In this document: one piece after another, positions 1 through 8,025 of the stretch
How positions within the stretch are numbered: position 1 is the stretch's first letter
How the letters are laid out: each line of letters begins with the position of its first letter
From: Sulfurimonas sp.
GTDB taxonomy: Bacteria; Campylobacterota; Campylobacteria; Campylobacterales; Sulfurimonadaceae
Direction: 5' to 3'
Assembly (NCBI GenBank): GCA_015663215.1
Contig: DQSP01000136.1
Span: forward strand, 1-10,648
DNA length: 10,648 nt
The notes under the pieces: model-generated
Seen by the model: only the letters and a program-made list of their open reading frames with translations
The model's database searches: none
What the model was told of the DNA's origin: nothing
Made by a program: the position numbers and the translations under genes

Positions 1-1
1 A

Positions 2-3000
2 AGTTTAGTTGTAAAAGAAAATATTAGTGTTTCAGAGAATAGAATATTTTTAGATACGGAAGTTAATGTAGATTCTATACTAAGAGACTTTTTCAGAATG
101 GCTTACTCAAATGGGAAAGAGATTAAATTCAAAGTTGTTTCAGATGTACTATCAGTTCACTCATATGTTCAGAAAAATTCAGATGAACTACCAAAATTTA
201 GAGAGCTATCGAACAAATTAAATGTGAATAATACATTAATAAATATTTATTCTGCAACTTATATGGATAGGCTAGATGATAGTTGTAGTGATACAAATAA
301 TAAATTTGATGAAAGTAATATTCAGTATGCAAAATTTAATATGAGTATTAATTGGAAGCCATCAGATGATTGGAAAGATATGAATGGTAGTCTTATTCAC
401 TCTTGTGTTGAGCTTACTTATAATAGTGATACAAATTTAATTGTACCAACATTAAAAAATAATTACATTAGATTCAGTAGCAATCAACCTCTATTGAGAA
501 TGGAAAATGATTCTATTTATCTAGTATTACCATCAAACATAGGAATAACAATTTATTCAGATGGAAGGATAGATGGATATGGAAGAACATCAGTACTTAC
601 TTTACCAAAAGATATAACTTATCACTATGCAAGTATTGTTGAAGGGAATGAATCTTTGATAACTCCTGAATCTTTAAGATATCTAGCAACCTCTCCTTTA
701 AGCATGAATATTTCTGATGATTGGGATAATGTAGCTATAGAGTTGGTAAAAGAGGTTGGGGAAGATGTTATGAACCCTTATATCCATGTTAACGAACTTC
801 CTTTTTATATGAATTTAACCAATGCAGAGGTTTTATTAAACTCTTCTGGAGTACATTTTACTAATGTCTCAGCTAAATATATACATCAAGGTGATAGTAG
901 CTTAATTACAAGTAATAATATTCAATTTTCTAATCCAACGGGTACATTTAATGTAACTATTAATGAAGATGGACTTCAAACAACTACGCCAATTCATTTT
1001 GCTGCTGTCACAGATGCTAAAACACATTTTCCTTACACAAAAATGACCCAAGGTGGTTTTGATGTCAATATTGTAAACGGTGAGATAACTCCTGTAAATG
1101 TAACAGGAGCAGGAAGTTACAAACTTGCTTATAGTAGTGAGTGTAAAACAGCGTCTTGTTCAGAAGAGGGGGCTTCTTCAACTATAGAGTATACTTTTCC
1201 AAGTTCAAATTCTCATATGGCTAAAGATGGTGCCTTTATAAGTGATGTTGATATTGATAATAAAAAAATTGCTTGGGGTTCTCAAAAAGTTGATGGTATT
1301 GAGCTAAAACATATTTTTGAACGTGATGCTGATACTAAAGGTGTGATGTATGTTCCAGGATTCAGCATTGCTACTAATAATCCTGAAGAGTTGGTCAATC
1401 ATCTTATGGGAAGTCGTAATATAACTGCTGGAAAATTAAGTACGGTTCATCCTTTAGGTAGTGATGAGAGTAAAAAAGGTAATGGAGTTTTTGCTGGATT
1501 AAATGTTGGTTCTATTGAGTTTGGTAATGAAAATGATGCGATGTCACTTAGTGGTAAAAAGATGAGAGTGTTGGTTGGTGGCGATACCTCATTGACACTT
1601 CATAATAACGCTAAGAGTAAATACTATATTCGTCCATCTGGTATTACAGGGGTGTTTAATGGTGCTTTAGAACAAGCAGGTGATGACTTATCTATTTATG
1701 GTTACCCAATGATATTTAAGCGTTTTGCATTTTCTCAAGTTGCTAATAAATTAGATGAAAAGACACTTGTTGATGGAGCTATATCTGTTATAGGAGATGG
1801 AGGATTTAAAGTAGATTTCTCTAGTTTGGCTTTAGATTGTACAGGTGCTTTAAGTGGTGGGTTAGTTGATGAAAGTGATTGTGATGCTTCTCCTAAAGTA
1901 AACTGTGAACAAACACTCTCAAAATGGAAAACAAAAACTCAATTTGTAACTGTTGATTTTGATAGCAATTCCAAAGATATCTGTTCTGATAAAACTCTAA
2001 AAATAGGACATGTTTTAGATGTTAGGGCTTTGACGAAGCCTCTTGGATTATTAACAAATTGGACAGCAGAAGGAAAACCTGAAAATGCAAAAGTTTCAGG
2101 AAGTAGCTTTAACTTTTTAGATAGAAATGAACAAAATGATGAGAGTCAAGGATTTGCTATTACTTTAGACAGTGGTAGTGAGTTAACTGATGCAGGTTGG
2201 TATAAGTTTTCAGGAGCCTTTGGTTTGCCATTTTGGGGAATGAAAGCTGTTGACTTAGGACTTGCTAATAATAGTAATACTTCGCAAAGAGAACCGTCAA
2301 GAGTGATGCCTAGAAATGTATTGACTCAAACTACCTATGCTGAGAATAAAGAACAAAAATTTATGGCAGCTTATCAGTGGGGTAGTACAGGGTTTGGATT
2401 TGAACTACCTGTTGTCTATAAAGCACGAAACTTTAATAAAGAGTCAGAGTTTATAGGTAAAAAACTAGAGATAGACTTAGGTGTTATGGATGCTCAGGCA
2501 GGAATTAATTATATAAAACCTGAAAAAACCAAAATAAGTTTTGGAGCCAGTGCAGACTTTGAAGCGATGGGAAAACTTCAAATTAAGATAGATTTGAATG
2601 ATCCAGAGAGTATTCACAAAATAGATGATACTTTAAATACCTTTGGTATAGGTGGTGAACCGATTTACAATACCATTGGGCTGATACTTGACCCACTACA
2701 TAAAGCAGAAGAGTATGCTGATAAAGGTTTGTTTCTTGGTATGGAAGAGCTTGGAGTCCTAGCACTTGAAAAGGGTGTTGATGAATTAGGTGTAGATCCA
2801 TTTGAAGAAGTTGCAGATGCCTTTGTACAGATACATGCATTACCGATACAAGCTATAGATATGACAGAAAATTATATTGTCGAAGAGTTTGATAAAAAAC
2901 TAGCACCTGCTATGCAACTACTTCAAAACTCATTTAATGATGCAGGAGTAGTTAATGATAATATTAAGGAGACAGTTGATAAGGTACTAGAAACAGTTTT

Positions 3001-4387
3001 AACTAGTTTAGATGAACTTGAAAGGTTAAAGTCTCAACTAGATGATGTAGATGGTGTTTTAACTGCAATAAATATGGAAGGATACTGGGATAATATAAAC
3101 GATAAAATTAGTGCAATAATATCTGATGAAGGCAGTAATGATGAGACATGTGTTAATTTTTTATTGAACGACTCAAAACTCTTTAAACCAGTTAGGACAT
3201 TACGAACCAATATTTTAGAAGTAAATAATAAATTACAAAAGGTTGACATAGAAACAGTGAAAAAATTTGCATCAAAAGTAGAAAAGAAAATAGACTTTGA
3301 TACCAGTAGCTTAGTAAATACTTTTGAAAAAACACAGTCTGTTGCTAACAGTTTAGCAGGAGAAATTACTACAGCACAAAATAGAGTGGATACAGAGTTA
3401 AAAGCATTTTGTCGAGAATCAAATAATGTAAGAACTGAGATTGAAAAATTGATTTCAAAAGCAGAAAAATTTGAAGAGATTAGAACTAAGTTACAAGCTT
3501 ATCTAAGCCAAGTTCGAGGGAACTTAAGTGATAATAAAATAAATGATATTAAAGCTAAAATTGGAGAGGTAAGAAAACTTGTTTCTAATCTTGGTACAAA
3601 CGATATGAATCCTGAACAAGAAGCTAAATTAAGTGAACTTGGTTCTAACTTTATGCTTATAGCTTTAGAAGGAACAGAGGTTGATAGTAAAAGTATAAAT
3701 GATTTAAAAAATGATTTAAAAGATTTAATGAAAAAAATACCTCAACCAACAGCTGATGAGTTACGACATATGGTTATAACTAAAATTCTTGATACGGAGC
3801 CAATGCAAAACATAAGAATCACTATGAATGAGGCTTTTTCACCTGTTATGGATGAAGTCCGTGAAGTGGTAGTTGACCTTTTTGCTTCTGTAAACCAAGT
3901 AATTTATGATGTCTTTGATAAATTAAGTGCTAAAGCAAATGAGGCTTTAGCAGAAGCAACAAGTGCTGTAAACGCCATGCCAATCAAATCTGGAAAGATG
4001 GATGGCTATGCACTTATCTCAGGTGATGAGCTTGATAGATTGCACATAGGTGCTGAGTGGGAAGTAGATACAGGAGATGAAGATACCTCTTACAGCTTCA
4101 ACGGAGCCTTAGATATGGAGCGTTGGGGTGCAGGTGGTAAAGCAGGCTGTGGAGGGGGAACCTCTACTGATGGAAACATGGATGTGATAATTTCTACACG
4201 AGATATTGCTTTGAGTCTAGGTGGGAAAAAACTTTCTGTAGATGAACTATATTTTGGATTTACACTACAAAATGCTTTACCTGTAGGTATTATGGGTGGA
4301 ATTGCATCTGTGGCAGGTTTTGATTTTAATAAGTTTAAACTTTATGATATGAAATTATTGGTTGGTATAGGAGCCATAGAGACCTAA
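2..4387 (+). CDS. Giant beta-rich / coiled-coil protein, 5'-partial, family not recognised
   Basis: The frame is open from the first complete codon at base 2, giving 32 codons before the first ATG at 98. No Shine-Dalgarno site precedes that ATG, so it is probably internal and the gene starts upstream of the window. Numbering from that Met: residues 1-850 are beta-rich, Asn/Ser/Thr/Gly-rich and carry eight cysteines. About 860-1290 is mostly helical with Lys/Glu/Leu-rich, coiled-coil-like stretches. From about 1299 (GKMDGYALISGDELDRLHIG) a compact beta domain with GAGGKAGCGGG and FGFTLQNALPVG begins and stops abruptly at 1429. There is no enzyme motif and no membrane helix. The N-terminus, where a signal peptide would be, is not visible; export is inferred from composition, cysteines and secreted neighbours. 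The TAA at 4385-4387 may be premature, since the next frame continues in phase. It could be a surface or structural protein, but function is unknown. Confidence 0.85.
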   Translation, partial: SLVVKENISVSENRIFLDTEVNVDSILRDFFRMAYSNGKEIKFKVVSDVLSVHSYVQKNSDELPKFRELSNKLNVNNTLINIYSATYMDRLDDSCSDTNNKFDESNIQYAKFNMSINWKPSDDWKDMNGSLIHSCVELTYNSDTNLIVPTLKNNYIRFSSNQPLLRMENDSIYLVLPSNIGITIYSDGRIDGYGRTSVLTLPKDITYHYASIVEGNESLITPESLRYLATSPLSMNISDDWDNVAIELVKEVGEDVMNPYIHVNELPFYMNLTNAEVLLNSSGVHFTNVSAKYIHQGDSSLITSNNIQFSNPTGTFNVTINEDGLQTTTPIHFAAVTDAKTHFPYTKMTQGGFDVNIVNGEITPVNVTGAGSYKLAYSSECKTASCSEEGASSTIEYTFPSSNSHMAKDGAFISDVDIDNKKIAWGSQKVDGIELKHIFERDADTKGVMYVPGFSIATNNPEELVNHLMGSRNITAGKLSTVHPLGSDESKKGNGVFAGLNVGSIEFGNENDAMSLSGKKMRVLVGGDTSLTLHNNAKSKYYIRPSGITGVFNGALEQAGDDLSIYGYPMIFKRFAFSQVANKLDEKTLVDGAISVIGDGGFKVDFSSLALDCTGALSGGLVDESDCDASPKVNCEQTLSKWKTKTQFVTVDFDSNSKDICSDKTLKIGHVLDVRALTKPLGLLTNWTAEGKPENAKVSGSSFNFLDRNEQNDESQGFAITLDSGSELTDAGWYKFSGAFGLPFWGMKAVDLGLANNSNTSQREPSRVMPRNVLTQTTYAENKEQKFMAAYQWGSTGFGFELPVVYKARNFNKESEFIGKKLEIDLGVMDAQAGINYIKPEKTKISFGASADFEAMGKLQIKIDLNDPESIHKIDDTLNTFGIGGEPIYNTIGLILDPLHKAEEYADKGLFLGMEELGVLALEKGVDELGVDPFEEVADAFVQIHALPIQAIDMTENYIVEEFDKKLAPAMQLLQNSFNDAGVVNDNIKETVDKVLETVLTSLDELERLKSQLDDVDGVLTAINMEGYWDNINDKISAIISDEGSNDETCVNFLLNDSKLFKPVRTLRTNILEVNNKLQKVDIETVKKFASKVEKKIDFDTSSLVNTFEKTQSVANSLAGEITTAQNRVDTELKAFCRESNNVRTEIEKLISKAEKFEEIRTKLQAYLSQVRGNLSDNKINDIKAKIGEVRKLVSNLGTNDMNPEQEAKLSELGSNFMLIALEGTEVDSKSINDLKNDLKDLMKKIPQPTADELRHMVITKILDTEPMQNIRITMNEAFSPVMDEVREVVVDLFASVNQVIYDVFDKLSAKANEALAEATSAVNAMPIKSGKMDGYALISGDELDRLHIGAEWEVDTGDEDTSYSFNGALDMERWGAGGKAGCGGGTSTDGNMDVIISTRDIALSLGGKKLSVDELYFGFTLQNALPVGIMGGIASVAGFDFNKFKLYDMKLLVGIGAIET

Positions 4388-4390
4388 ATG
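4385..4390 (+). other. In-frame stop/start junction TAA-ATG
   Basis: The stop codon TAA of the giant gene (4385-4387) abuts an ATG (4388-4390) in the same reading frame, with no spacer and no well-placed Shine-Dalgarno site. One base change in the TAA (for example to TAT or TAC for Tyr, or CAA for Gln) would restore a continuous frame from base 2 to 4918. This may be a nonsense mutation, a reinitiation site or a readthrough site. Confidence 0.6.
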
Positions 4391-4918
4391 GGGGCAAAAT
4401 CAGCAGCTATATTTGATATTTATCAAATGAATGCAGCCTTTTTATTGGGGAGAACATGTGGTAAAGAGATTCTCACCTCTTTAGATCCTGAAGTTGGAAA
4501 GTTTATTACTTTACAGAACAATGTATTTAAAGGAGCCTACATAAGAGGTGGAGCAAGTTTCCCTATTTGGGAAAATGGATGTGCCTTAAGAGTGGGTGTT
4601 ACAGCTGACTTAGGTGCATGGGTTCTTATACCTGGTACCGTTGGTGGTTTAATTGGTGGTGGAGCTTATGGTAGAGTATTATGTATTGCAGCTCTTAAAG
4701 GTAAAGTAAAAGCCATGTTCCAAAAATCAGGAGACAATATAAAGTTCCAAGGTAAAGGATGGGGTGCTGCTGGTGTAGGTTCTTGTAGTCCAAGTAAGTG
4801 GTATTCTGTTGCAAAAAGTCGTAGAGATAGTTGGTGTGCGACAGGTGATGCTCAATTTGGTGCAGAATATAATAATGGCTGGACGTTACTAGATATAAAT
4901 ACTAACTCAACATATTAG
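4388..4918 (+). CDS. 176-residue glycine-rich frame, probably the C-terminal piece of the preceding gene
   Basis: This frame starts with the ATG that directly follows the TAA of the giant gene, in the same phase. The only AGGAG nearby is at 4369-4373, 14 bases ahead and too far for good initiation. The product has no signal peptide. It is rich in Gly and aromatic residues, with five cysteines (in RTCGKE, ENGCAL, RVLCIA, GSCSPS and SWCATG) and a Gly-rich hydrophobic stretch around residues 79-100 (WVLIPGTVGGLIGGGAYG). The alternating beta-like pattern at the end of the upstream protein continues smoothly across the stop, and a cytoplasmic orphan with five cysteines is unlikely. The simplest reading is one ancestral gene interrupted by a single stop. 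The alternatives are a separately translated subunit made by termination-reinitiation, stop readthrough, or a sequencing error. I recognise no named family. Confidence 0.7.
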   Translation: MGAKSAAIFDIYQMNAAFLLGRTCGKEILTSLDPEVGKFITLQNNVFKGAYIRGGASFPIWENGCALRVGVTADLGAWVLIPGTVGGLIGGGAYGRVLCIAALKGKVKAMFQKSGDNIKFQGKGWGAAGVGSCSPSKWYSVAKSRRDSWCATGDAQFGAEYNNGWTLLDINTNSTY

Positions 4919-4920
4919 AG

Positions 4921-4926
4921 AAAGGA
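4921..4926 (+). promoter_or_regulatory. Ribosome binding site of the fibronectin-III-like gene
   Basis: AAAGGA lies six bases before the ATG at 4933, in the 14-base gap after the TAG at 4916-4918. It fixes the start of the gene at 4933, which also gives a complete signal peptide. Confidence 0.75.
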
Positions 4927-4932
4927 TAAATA

Positions 4933-7900
4933 ATGAAAAAATTAATATTAATAGTAATCATGATGTTACTAGCAACACTCTCTATATTTGCTAATGACCA
5001 ATCGTTTTATTTTATTGCAAAAGCAACTGATGAAGGGGTATATCTTCGTTGGGATGCTGTAGAGGGAAACTTTCCTAAAGATTCGGACATTGATCTTATT
5101 GTATTAAAGAGAGATGATGTAAATATCTCTTCTTTTAATCCAAATAGTATTATGGATGTAGCTCATATAGAAAAACTCTATGGAAAACCATCAAATCAAC
5201 AAAGCTTGATGAAAATGATTTCGAGTATTTCTAAAAATGATGATGCATCATGCTCAGGTGCAAATCTTATTAATTATGCATCTAAGATTCAAGCGTGTAT
5301 GCAGAACAATATGTGGCGTTACATGGCTTCTAAAGTTGACTTTAATATTGCAACCATAGGTTACCGTGCTTACTTGGATACAGAAGCAACAGCTAGTACA
5401 ACAACCTATGAGTTATTGGCTATAAAAGAGCTTAATGGTATAAGTGTAACAGAGCGTTTGGGAAAAGTAGTTATAAATCCTTCGGGACGTACTTCTATAA
5501 TAGGAGCTACTAACTTTAAGCAAATACAACAGAGTAAAGCTTGTAATGCACCCGAGTATGCTAAAGATGATTATACAGTAGCACTTAGTTGGGAAAATGG
5601 TGGTACACAAACAGATGCTTTTACCAACAGTATGATGTTAGCAGGGTATGATTTGTATCGTGTAAAAGGAAGTGAAAATGAACATTCTACATCAGAACTT
5701 TCTACCTTAGTTAGTAGTGCTATCGTAGATGCCAATGGAGATTATGTCTTTACAGGTTTAGAAAAAGTTAATGAGGTTCCTCTCTTACTAGCTAATAGTG
5801 AAGGAGAGGAGGAAACCCTATTTTTAGAGACCAAAGATTTGTTAAAAAAAGCTGGGTTAAAACCAGGAGACAAAAGATGGTATTATTTGGTAGCTAAAGA
5901 CTTTACAGGTCATTATGGACCAACTGTAAAGCTACAAGTAGTTATTCCAAATCTTCTTGCTCCTGCAACACCTTGGGGTGTGAGAGTTATAGAGCATAAC
6001 AAAAAAGCCAAACTTATTTGGCAACAAGTTAATGTGGCTAATTATGTTAACTACCATAAAAACAGTAGAAAGTTTTGTAATGTTGGCACTTTAAGTCCCC
6101 AAGATCGTTTACGTTTTGTCGATAAAGATGGAACGTGTGGAACTAAAGAGATAGAGGTTAATTTAAATGTTGATAAATACTATGTTTATCGTTTTGATAA
6201 TCATGCTGAGGCTGCAAAGTTTCAAGATAGTGATTTGGATGGAATAGGAGATTTAGATGAAGCCGATGGAAAAGTGTGTGAGGCACTACCTTTACAAGGT
6301 GGTATAAAAAAGTTTAATTTACCTTTGGTTAAAATTATTGATGCTAATGATTTTAAAAGGGAAAAATTTATTACTTTTATAGATGAAGATGTGAGCCATA
6401 GCAAATACTACTGGTATAGAATTGTTGCAGCGAGTGATGGTGCAGCATACGATACAGGTTCTATTATGACAGCACCCATTCGTGCGATGATACCAGACAG
6501 AACTCTACCTCAAAAAGCAGAAATAGAGTTAAAAGCTTGTTCAAGTCAATACCTTGTTGCTTCATACTCATTTGATGGAAATTTAGATTATTTGGCATAT
6601 GATGAGACAGGATTGGCAAAAAATATTAGGTTAACAGGAGTCATAACACTAAGTGATGGTAGTTTGTATGATATTAGTAATGGAGTTCTTCTTTCTGTTC
6701 AAAAAGATGGTTTTGTAAAATTTCCTTTAAAATGGGGAAATTGTCAACTTGGAACCATTGAGTTTTTAGATGAAAAAGGTAATGTACTTGATTCTAAAAC
6801 ACTTTGTTCAAATCCTTTTGGTGGGTGTAAAGCTAGAGAGTTTTATATTTTAACTAAAAACGATTGTAAGTATGTTGGTTTAGAAAAAGTTGATGATGGA
6901 GAAGATTTATATACTTTTCCTATTATCTTCCTTCCTGCGATTATAAAAGAAGATGAGTGTTTAGAATTAACACGATTGCTAGGTAAAAAACGATACAAAG
7001 TTGGAACAGTATGTGACAAAGTAGATAAGATAAATACTCAAGATTTTAATCTTTCAAATTTAGGAAAAGGTGAAAAGTTTTGTTTGGGTGTTAATATGCT
7101 AAATAAAAATAATCAATACTCCCCTACAAGCTATTTACCATGTTTTGGTATTATAGACAGTAGTAAGCCAAGCCGACCAGATATGAGAAAAATAAAAGTC
7201 AATGAAAATAACATTACAGTAGCTTGGGTCTCTCCATATGAGAAGATAGCATCAACAGTTGTCTCTTTATATAACGAAGAGAATCGTAGTCAATCGTACT
7301 TACGTACTTTTTCACACCCTGATCATATGAATAGCGTAAGCATGGATACGTTGGGTATCTCCAGAGATATTAGTGGAACACTTAATGATGTAAACCGAGT
7401 AAAAGAGTGGTGTGCCAAAGTTAAGAGTATTGGATTCAATGGTAAAACTTCGGAGTGGAGTAGTGAAAAATGTACTCAAAATTCAGAAGATGGTACTGAA
7501 ATAGAAGAAGTGAATTTGGCATGGCCAAAGATAAAAGGGGTGAATCAATTTGGGAACCTTGAGTTCTTTTATTACCCTAATAATATATATACATTGTTAA
7601 GAGAAGGAGAGTTTAGTCGAGATAAATCTAAACCTATTACTGAACAGATAGAAGAAAATCTACAATCTGAAATATTAAATTTTATTTTTTATCGTCAAGC
7701 TAAAATAAGTGGGATTTGGTCTAATTATATACAAGTATCACCTTTAGTCAATAAAATAAAAGTGATAAAAGCAATATCAAGTTATACACAAGATAGTGGA
7801 ATTATACTTACGTTAGAACTGGAAAATAATCTTAGAGTTAAGGTGAATTATTTAGACAGTGATAAGCGACCTTTTGTTCAATGGGCTTTAACTTATAGAG

Positions 7901-8025
7901 ATAATTATCCTTTTAATGCAGATACAACTTACCGTTATGTAAAAGTAAACTTCGATAAAAATCACGAAATAGAAAACTATACTGTTTCAAATGAAGTGAC
8001 AACAACCCAAGGAGATAAACAATGA
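4933..8025 (+). CDS. Secreted cysteine-rich protein with fibronectin-III-like modules
   Basis: The 1030-residue product begins with a clear signal peptide: MKK, a hydrophobic core, and likely cleavage after IFA at residue 20. The rest is a chain of beta-sandwich modules resembling fibronectin type III. Visible pieces are a first module after the signal (about 25-185), a second around 217-340 (ALSWENGG, YDLYRV, RWYYLVAKD), a third about 344-515 (PATPWGVRV, KLIWQQV, YYVYRF, YYWYRIVAASDGA), and another about 742-847 (SKPSRPDM, ITVAWVSPY, WCAKVKSIG). The third carries an insertion at 432-446 with DSDLDGIGDLDE, a thrombospondin-3-like calcium loop. Seventeen cysteines suggest disulfides in the periplasm or outside the cell. 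There is no catalytic motif and no C-terminal anchor or sorting signal that I recognise. The start is supported by AAAGGA and the signal peptide. It overlaps the next gene by four bases, so the two are probably translationally coupled. A binding or scaffold role is inferred only. Confidence 0.9.
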   Translation: MKKLILIVIMMLLATLSIFANDQSFYFIAKATDEGVYLRWDAVEGNFPKDSDIDLIVLKRDDVNISSFNPNSIMDVAHIEKLYGKPSNQQSLMKMISSISKNDDASCSGANLINYASKIQACMQNNMWRYMASKVDFNIATIGYRAYLDTEATASTTTYELLAIKELNGISVTERLGKVVINPSGRTSIIGATNFKQIQQSKACNAPEYAKDDYTVALSWENGGTQTDAFTNSMMLAGYDLYRVKGSENEHSTSELSTLVSSAIVDANGDYVFTGLEKVNEVPLLLANSEGEEETLFLETKDLLKKAGLKPGDKRWYYLVAKDFTGHYGPTVKLQVVIPNLLAPATPWGVRVIEHNKKAKLIWQQVNVANYVNYHKNSRKFCNVGTLSPQDRLRFVDKDGTCGTKEIEVNLNVDKYYVYRFDNHAEAAKFQDSDLDGIGDLDEADGKVCEALPLQGGIKKFNLPLVKIIDANDFKREKFITFIDEDVSHSKYYWYRIVAASDGAAYDTGSIMTAPIRAMIPDRTLPQKAEIELKACSSQYLVASYSFDGNLDYLAYDETGLAKNIRLTGVITLSDGSLYDISNGVLLSVQKDGFVKFPLKWGNCQLGTIEFLDEKGNVLDSKTLCSNPFGGCKAREFYILTKNDCKYVGLEKVDDGEDLYTFPIIFLPAIIKEDECLELTRLLGKKRYKVGTVCDKVDKINTQDFNLSNLGKGEKFCLGVNMLNKNNQYSPTSYLPCFGIIDSSKPSRPDMRKIKVNENNITVAWVSPYEKIASTVVSLYNEENRSQSYLRTFSHPDHMNSVSMDTLGISRDISGTLNDVNRVKEWCAKVKSIGFNGKTSEWSSEKCTQNSEDGTEIEEVNLAWPKIKGVNQFGNLEFFYYPNNIYTLLREGEFSRDKSKPITEQIEENLQSEILNFIFYRQAKISGIWSNYIQVSPLVNKIKVIKAISSYTQDSGIILTLELENNLRVKVNYLDSDKRPFVQWALTYRDNYPFNADTTYRYVKVNFDKNHEIENYTVSNEVTTTQGDKQ
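6226..6270 (+). other. Thrombospondin-3-like calcium loop inserted in a fibronectin-III-like module
   Basis: These bases encode residues 432-446 of the fibronectin-III-like protein, DSDLDGIGDLDEADG. The spacing of the acidic residues (D-x-D-x-D-G-x-G-D-x-D-E) matches the calcium-binding loop of thrombospondin type 3 repeats. It lies between two strands of the module, YYVYRF and YYWYRI. Calcium binding is inferred from the motif. Confidence 0.6.
8009..8014 (+). promoter_or_regulatory. Ribosome binding site of the thrombospondin-3/Calx-beta gene
   Basis: AAGGAG lies inside the last codons of the preceding gene, seven bases before the ATG at 8022. Together with the ATGA stop/start overlap it fixes the start of the next gene and points to coupled translation. 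Confidence 0.85.

Noticed and set aside
2583..2840. Minus-strand open frame of 85 codons
   Set aside because: It lies inside the helical coding region of the first gene and its His/Leu/Gln-rich translation has no recognisable signature.
3698..3721. Short tandem of aaatgatttaaaa
   Set aside because: It encodes a local Asn-Asp-Leu-Lys repetition in a helical segment and is explained by AT-rich codon use. It is too short to call as a repeat element.
4919..4932. The 14-base gap between the second and third genes as a promoter or terminator
   Set aside because: It is too short for either and is filled by the ribosome binding site of the next gene.
6550..6620. YSFDGNLDYLAYDETG in the fibronectin-like protein looks like the start of a LamG domain
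   Set aside because: Only the opening YSFDGN resembles LamG. The strands and Gly/Asp pattern that should follow are not seen, so it is not called.
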